The notes beneath the pieces were generated by a model, which searched no databases, had not been told where the DNA came from, and was given only the letters and a program-made list of their open reading frames with translations. Shown here piece after piece: positions 56,123 to 64,000 of a stretch of DNA of 64,000 nt. The DNA is from Ceratorhiza oryzae-sativae (lineage: Eukaryota > Basidiomycota > Agaricomycetes > Cantharellales > Ceratobasidiaceae), in contig JARWMV010000243.1 of the NCBI GenBank assembly GCA_030998015.1, positions 744,001 through 808,000 on the forward strand. Direction: 5' to 3'. The first letter of the stretch is position 1. Each line of letters opens with the position of its first letter. The translations under genes and the position numbers were made by a program.

Positions 56123-58065
56123 ATGGCGCCACAACTTGAATCGCTTGAACAGGTCGTCCAGAGCGTCGGAAGCCCCTTTTTCCAAGATCCCCAAGTGCAC
56201 GCCAACGCACTTCGTGGACTGTCCAAGAAACAAAACGGAAACACGACTCTTGCGTCTCTGTTGCCCGTCGCGCCTCCAACGCCCGTCCCTGAAGGAGAGA
56301 CGGCGGAACCCACACCTGAACCAACACCAAATGACCCGCTGGATATCATCGACCCTGCAGAGTCCACACTCGTAGCGTTGTACATCCTGTGAGCCTTGAT
56401 CTCGAGCCACTTGATCGTGGTGGGTTATAATCAATTTTGACTTATCAGGTCCGCGCGCGTTTTGCCGGATTCGCCGACACCCGTCCAGATCCATCATATT
56501 ACCAACTTTTGTAATGTATTTAATCCTGAGCATGCGAGGCTTGCGCCTGACCGAGGTGCGTTTCGGAGAGGCTTCGCGTGTAGGGTAGTGGGCTTGGTCT
56601 GACCGAGTGTAGTGACTGTATTGGCCAAGGGGATTTATGGCCTTGCGGAACGAAGCCAGGCGGTAAGCGTTTACTTTATCTAAAGAAATGGAGGAGATTG
56701 ACCGTGATGTAGTTCCAGGAGGCGATTCCGCTATTGATGAGCCTGTGAGGCGCTACCCGCCTCACATGGGCTATCTAACGACCATTCACCCGTTGTTGCT
56801 TGCGGTGTGTGGTCGTTTCTTCGATATGTCAGTTTATCATTCTTATTGGTTGTTTGCAGGCTGCGTGCAAACGCGACACTTTACGACTGTAGTACCGGTG
56901 CTGGCAGAAGGCATCACGGAGATTGATACCCAGGTATGCAAATCTACAGCAGTCGTATAAATACTTGATGTCTGTTTCTTTCTACAGATTAGCGACGTGC
57001 AGTATACAGATAATCTGACGTATCACTATCTCGGTGGATGTATTTATGCCGGATTGAAGCGGTTCAAGGAAGCAGAAGAGTTCTTCGAGTTGGTGCGTCT
57101 GTCGTTTTGACGTCAACGTACCTTATTGAAATAAGCAGTTTAGACTGTAACTGCGCCGGCTGCTGTCGCGTCTGCGATCCAAATTGAAGCATATAAAAAG
57201 CTTACGCTCATTCAACTGATTCTGTACGGAGAGGTGGGTTTTGGCAGCAAGTAACAGGCATACCAGACCCTCATAAAATTGGGTGTCCCTAGACACGTAG
57301 TCCACCACGATACATTTCGGGTCCTGTGACTCGCATGTATAAAGCTCAAACAGCCTATTCGAACCTGGCCAAGAATTACGGCATCGTCAATCCTAACGAG
57401 ATGCCAGCTGGCGATGCAGAGACGTTTTCAAAGGTAGCTGTCGCCCGTTCGCGTTCTTTATAATACTGACTGAAGGGTTTACAGGATAATAATTTTGGGC
57501 TGCTGAAGCAAGCTTTGGCTCGGATCCCATATTGGGCTGTGCATAAACTCACCAAGACGTACGTTTCACTAAGCTTGGCTGAGATCGGGCAAGCAATCAA
57601 GATCTCGGACGAGAATGCGGTTCGAACGCTTATCCAAACTATGGTTAGTAGACATCCCTTGGATCCTGACAGTTGTACGAGACCGTATGTTTCGCAGATT
57701 TCAACCGGCGAGATATTTGCAGCAATCACCCCATCGGGTGTTGTCAAGTTTGAGGATGCGCCAGCTCCTGTGTTGACTGGAGCAGAAGGAGAGCGGATAC
57801 TTGGGCTGGCACGAGCACAGTGTCTGAAACTCGCTGAGCTAGACAAGCAGATTGCGAAGAGCAAGTCCTACCTGTCTGCTGTGCGTCTCTTCCTTCCAAA
57901 CTACCTAGAATTGCATTGATTAGATTGCTATAGGCTATGCGAGAACGAGATCACAGTGGTGCCGACTATGGTCCTGGGGGGTTCATGGGCGATGAAGGCG
58001 ACTATCCTGGTGCACTTGGCCTGAAGATGCGAGGACTTGCTAACTGGGACGAAGACATGTCATGA
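56123..58065 (+). CDS. CSN3: COP9 signalosome subunit 3
   Basis: PCI-domain subunit of the COP9 signalosome, the complex that removes Nedd8 from cullins and so tunes SCF ligases. The start at 56123 gives MAPQLESLEQVVQSVGSPFF. Exons in one frame order: NALRGLSKKQNGNTTLASLL; STLVALYIL; PVQIHHITNFCNVFNPEHAR; AERSQA; VRRYPPHMGYLTTIHPLLLA; NLTYHYLGGCIYAGLKRFKE with AEEFFEL; and IQIEAYKKLTLIQLILYGE. Then come YSNLAKNYGIVNPNEMPAGD, the PCI part LTKTYVSLSLAEIGQAIKIS with DENAVRTLIQTM, and ISTGEIFAAITPSGVVKFED. A C-terminal helix LAELDKQIAKSKSYLSAAMR leads to LANWDEDMS, stop 58063-58065. No frame break. The YLGG, LTLIQLILYGE and PCI winged-helix blocks are typical of CSN3. Confidence 0.85.
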
Positions 58066-58218
58066 AATGCGTGTATAAATGCATTTACCTAAGACCCCAA
58101 ATGCTATTGATGTTATCTTATCTCTTGCGCAGCACGCCATCGTCGATCGAAATGCCTCCACATGCAATGTGCGTGTTGCTGTGATGTCATGTGATGCGCG
58201 GCCTTATTCAGCGTGAAT

Positions 58219-59835
<1,617 letters not shown>

Positions 59836-62800
59836 GGTACACTGGCTCAAGCCTTAAATAGTGGATGTACTGGTATCGCTGGGACGAGACTCAGACTGAA
59901 ACGAAAAAATAAATTCATTCACTCTGTCTGACAACTTATGTTTCGTTGAGCCGATGCTGAATTGACCTCGTTTGCCATGCATTTCCACGACGCCATGAAC
60001 ATATGATATATTGATATGCCAAACCGGGAGATTGCTCGCATCATAAGGCTCTACAACATGTACCGAATAATTCAAGTGAATCCCTTGCTTCCCATGATTG
60101 TAAGAGATCAAAAGTAACCGGTACAGGTTTAGCCCTAGCACAAGCGTCGAACCAAGCTCAATACAAGGTCCACACTGTCAACCGGAACCGGTTTGCGATA
60201 AGCCATAGGATGCAGTATTTTAGGCGAGTAGATAAGCTTGAGTCACTCTGCATTGGGATCCGGTATCTAAAAATTAACCTTATAATGTGAAGATGCAATT
60301 CGCGAGACGATGAAAAATACACCACTATAGTTGGAGTTTCTTTTTTTGCTCCAACGTACGAGAACCATGTGAATGCTTGATTGGCATTTTCAATTTTTGT
60401 GTGATTTGGGGCCCACGACAAGTCCGTAGAAGGGTTTATAATCAAAGTCTGCGTTGCTAAACAAACGGCGCTTTACGGTGGAGTGCTGGCACTAGCTCCA
60501 ACATACAACAAGAACAGAGCGGGATGAAAATATGGAGGCGGCAGCGAGCTATAATTCTCGAAAGATTTAAAGTATGGAGAACCTATTTCGGGGGTCAGCC
60601 ATGCTTATCGAAAGCCCATGACACTCGACTTACATTTTTGTAGTGGCAGTGATATAGCCCAACGACACTTGTGGACAAGATTAATCCATAAGCGACTGGC
60701 CCCAGGACTCCCGATCTGACCCCATACTCGAGCTCATCCACAGAGGTGTGCTCAGCCCCAGGGTCTCGGACTCGTCCCAATCCAAGTTGTCGAGCAAGTG
60801 GCACCTGGCGAGCGCCGGCCCCAGGATATGCTCCCAGCCGACGTGTCGGGGTCAACCCGAGTGTCGCGCTGAGGAGTTTAATGTCCCAATCCAAGCGCTC
60901 GACTAACAGCAAGGGGAACTCCAAGGGTATGTCCAAGGAAGATGGGAGATCCAGGTAGGGTGGGAGTCCAGAAGATGTTGTGGTCCAAAGGTGGAATACG
61001 AGTTCAACTTCAGGCCTTGTAAGATACCTCATGGAATGATTTTGTAATATGACTGACTTACATTGCTACGATGCAGAGCCCCTGTGGCGGGTAGGCAGGA
61101 AGTTCTATAAGAGAGCATGAGCGCGACCAAGAGACGAACAGTAACGGATGACAACTTACGGTGAGCCGAGAGTGACTCGAGTCAGGGGCTAACGTGGTGG
61201 AGTTCATGTGGGTTCACCTGAGGGTAAGAGAAGGTTGATGTCAGGTAGGGTCAAAGTGGAGGATCTGTGGCGGCTTACTATGTGATGGTAGCAGCGAGTC
61301 GAAGGCATGGCTTGACCTCTCGAGTTAGCAGTGAGAGTTGATGTCGAGGGCTGGTAGGGTGGTGGTGGATGAGTTGAAGACTATCTGGCCCAGAGGGTGC
61401 TGCTATATACCTCAATCAGCTGGCACGTGCACTGACGAAGCTTGCTGGGAAAACGGGAGCAGTCGGTCAAGCAGCGTCCCCAACGAGGTCGGCGTTACAG
61501 TCCCATCCCCTATGCGGATGCATTTGTCTGCCGAGGGCTAGAGCACCACTCCGCATAGCATATATAGGGGGTTAATCTCTGGCAAAGGGGAGGCGATAAA
61601 TACATTCTATGCGTGGTCCCCAGTACCAGACTTCGGGATGTATGTCCGGCCGTTGACGCGTCTTTTCGCCGAAGTAAAATGTTGAAAAATAGCAAAGCCG
61701 ATTGCGCATATAGGCAACAATGAGCTACGCCGAACGATGACGCTGCCAAGAGCAAGGGGATGGAAGAGCGCGTATGCCAAATCTAGACTCAGGGAACGGG
61801 GGGGGGGGCTCCGTGGGTCGGGCGAGACACGAGTCCGGATCGGCCTGTGGATCATCGCGGAGCGGAAAGATTTTGAATGTTACGAGCCTTTTTCCTTTTC
61901 TCACGATACAGAGTTCGGTCCTTATGATAGACAGAGGGTGGATGATTAGAAGGATGAACGGCTGGGCAATCTCGAAGGATACTTATGTTTGCCTACGAAG
62001 CGCTAGCACTATCTCGAGAAGCTATGGAGCTACAGGCGACGTCATGATGTCTGTGCTAATTCCTTGTTTTTTTGCTCGACGAGCAACTCCTGGCTGCTCC
62101 CCAGCATCGGCCTGGGCTGCCGCTTTGCATTTGTTGACACATTTGCAAATACATGTCGTCATGAGCACGGGGCCTGGACTCAAAGCAGCGTATATGCGTG
62201 CTGGCGTTGCGGGATTTGGACGTTTCGGGGCCGGAAAAAGAGGAGCAAATACATGTCCACAGATCCCGACTTCGAGCGTTGCGGAGGGTGCATCCACTTG
62301 ATGCATGATACGAGTGCATGGAACTGCTTGCAGCAAGCCCAAGAAATCACACGGCGGCGCATTCGTACGCAGAGCTCCAAAAATGGACGTGCCCGGACCA
62401 ATAGGGGCAATGGGCTGGACCAAAGGGGGATGTTAGCTGACCGACGCCGCTCACAAGCGCACAAGCATGAATTTTCTACGAACGTGCACGTGGTGGGATT
62501 GTCTGGGTATAAAGAAAGGCCGTTCAAGCGGGAGGAGGGGCAACCCAACCACCACCCACCACCCTCCTGCCTCTCGTCTACTACCATCACCTCTTACCCC
62601 TCACGGACTCACGGTAGGTAGCACAAAGTCTAGCGCTCCCACAGCTACTGATATGTGCCAGTGGACTGCAACGTTCGCCGGTGCGTTCAGGGCATTAGGC
62701 TCGCCGGACGGGCCGGTAGTATGTCCTGGGACCACGCGCGTCGACCAGCGTCGGGGCCCGAGCACACTTCGATATGCGATGAGCTCGAGCATCGAGTCGT

Positions 62801-63689
62801 TTTGACATACCACCCCCTCTAGCCCACCGTACCATTGTAAGCATTTTTCTCGCCGTACACGGTGCTCGATGGCAGTCTCACTGCTAATGTACTAGCTTCG
62901 CCACCCCCTAACCTCTATGCCCAACCGTTCCCTAACACATATACTCTCTCCAAGCTCTCCACATTTCGTCGCCGTTGGCCGTGCCTGAATCTAACACAAC
63001 GGCAAGTTCTTCTCATGCACAACTGCCAACACAATGTGTGATATCTTGTGCTTTCTATTAGGACATTCGGTTCGATGCCGGCCTTCGGCGCTGCCGCGCA
63101 GATTTATCTCCCATCATTGGCCATTCGATGAAGACCTTGCTCGCCGTGAGGAACACCATTGTGCATCTACCAGTGTGATGTCTAACCGCGTTCATCAGTG
63201 AAGCTCGGAGCTCCAGTTCGTAGACCCAGAGGCTATTGGTTGACAATAAGCGATCAGCAAGCACCATGCTTGCACACCAGGTATACTCTTGATTCAATAT
63301 ATACGATGTACATCGGAATATCTACTCAGTACTGCTTTCAGGTCTACTCGAATTCCATTCTATAACTCAAACCTAATCGACAATAATAAAACACTAAAAC
63401 AAAAACGAGACTACTCCCTTTCTGCTCTTTTTTCTGCTTATAATTCTCGATCTCTTCTTAGTTAGTTTCTCTTTCTCCCGGTTGTGTCTCCACTGTACTC
63501 TTTCCAAACTGTACAGAGGCGGTTCGCTTCCTCCGACCAGTACGTACAGCGCCCCCTTGCTCTGCACACGTTGCTAACGTTTTTAAAGCTTCAGCCTTCT
63601 CCACATGTGCGCCGCTCGCCTATAACCCGATTTTTGTTCTGCGCACTCCATCCTGCGTTGTGTCCTACCTGGGCACGGCTGCCTTCGTG
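59836..63689. other. Gene-poor right-hand region
   Basis: Nearly 4 kb without a supported gene. A minus-strand open frame at 60595-61032 (145 codons) has no recognised domain, and several GTAAG...AG pairs lie upstream of it (61040-61330), so an unrecognised spliced gene is possible. A run of eleven G residues lies at 61798-61808. From 63390 to 63480 the plus strand is rich in C/T, as in fungal promoters just upstream of transcription starts. Confidence 0.4.
61798..61808 (+). repeat. Homopolymer G(11)
   Basis: Eleven consecutive G residues, the longest G homopolymer noticed in the window. It is a likely site of length error or polymorphism. Confidence 0.85.
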
Positions 63690-64000
63690 ATGAGCGGCCC
63701 AGACCGAAGATTCGGCTTGGACAAAACGTCAATCGCCACCCGCCGTCAAGCCCGTACCAGACGCGAGCTCGGCCGACGCTGGGAGGCCCTCTGTGCGCCC
63801 GGTAGGTCGAGTATTCCGTGCCTAGTGTACGCGGTCGGGTGGTCGATCGACGCCGAGCGGAAGCCCGATGGAACGACTGGGGTTGAGCGCTAGATCATGC
63901 GTTCATCGAATGATGGGCTGCGCTGAAGTGATCCGCGTCACCCCGGTGAGTTCATTGGACAAGCCTGTGAGATGAAGCCTCTCCGAGAGCCTGGCTCGAG
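63690..64000 (+). CDS. Possible 5' end of a gene cut by the window edge
   Basis: After a pyrimidine-rich promoter-like stretch, ATG 63690 opens a basic frame (MSGPDRRFGLDKTSIATRRQ, ARTRRELGRRWEALCAP) that meets a good donor (GTAGGT) near 63801. An AG acceptor near 63893 could continue it beyond the window. No family is recognised from so short a piece. Confidence 0.25.

Noticed and set aside
60595..61350. Minus-strand open frame plus possible upstream exons, checked as a pheromone-precursor-like gene
   Set aside because: A cysteine near one possible end (CIVAM) is not a true CAAX box at a stop codon, splice phases do not join cleanly, and there is no pheromone-receptor (STE3) gene nearby.

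Overview
This window is nuclear DNA of a filamentous basidiomycete, most likely an agaricomycete. The evidence is dense short introns (about 47-60 nt, GT-AG with CTRAY-like branch points), compact genes on both strands, and eukaryotic families such as IRE1, the COP9 signalosome, GPI synthesis and SLX1. Assignment to a Rhizoctonia/Ceratobasidium-type fungus is only an inference from gene style and plant-cell-wall functions. Gene models were built by eye by joining conserved reading frames across plausible splice sites, so exon edges are approximate unless stated.

Layout. 0.3-5.3 kb: two tandem paralogues of a seven-transmembrane protein; a third, inverted copy lies at 15.8-17.9 kb. Between them are a low-complexity coiled-coil protein (5.6-8.6 kb), two tandem secreted SGNH/rhamnogalacturonan acetylesterase-like genes (8.8-11.5 kb, minus), PBDC1, a SANT/Myb protein and a class-16 methyltransferase. 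18.5-23.6 kb is a housekeeping block: GPI11/PIG-F, a TDA10-like kinase, the SPOUT arginine methyltransferase SFM1 and the PP2A activator PTPA/RRD. Then come a cytochrome P450, a GH47 alpha-mannosidase, a gene-poor A-rich stretch (29.3-31.9 kb), the SLX1 nuclease and pyridoxamine-phosphate oxidase.

36-38.4 kb holds a laccase. 39-45.3 kb has orphan membrane proteins. 45.5-59.8 kb, all on the plus strand, has an F-box/WD40 protein, IRE1, a bHLH factor, a bestrophin-like channel, CSN3 and a membrane-anchored aldo-keto reductase. The last 4 kb is almost gene-free, with the possible start of another gene at the right edge.

Functional links: laccase and the two acetylesterases suit life on plant material. 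IRE1, GH47 mannosidase and GPI11 all serve ER folding and secretion. CSN3 and the F-box protein both belong to cullin-ligase control.

Two cross-cutting observations stand out. First, the three 7TM paralogues have GPCR-like topology (N-terminus out, long third cytosolic loop, basic cytosolic tail) but match no receptor class I recognise. Second, many strongly conserved genes (IRE1, PTPA, P450, laccase, SLX1 and others) change reading frame by a single base, often beside a short homopolymer. That looks more like uncorrected consensus indels than wholesale pseudogenisation. Any automatic annotation of this window will contain truncated models for this reason.
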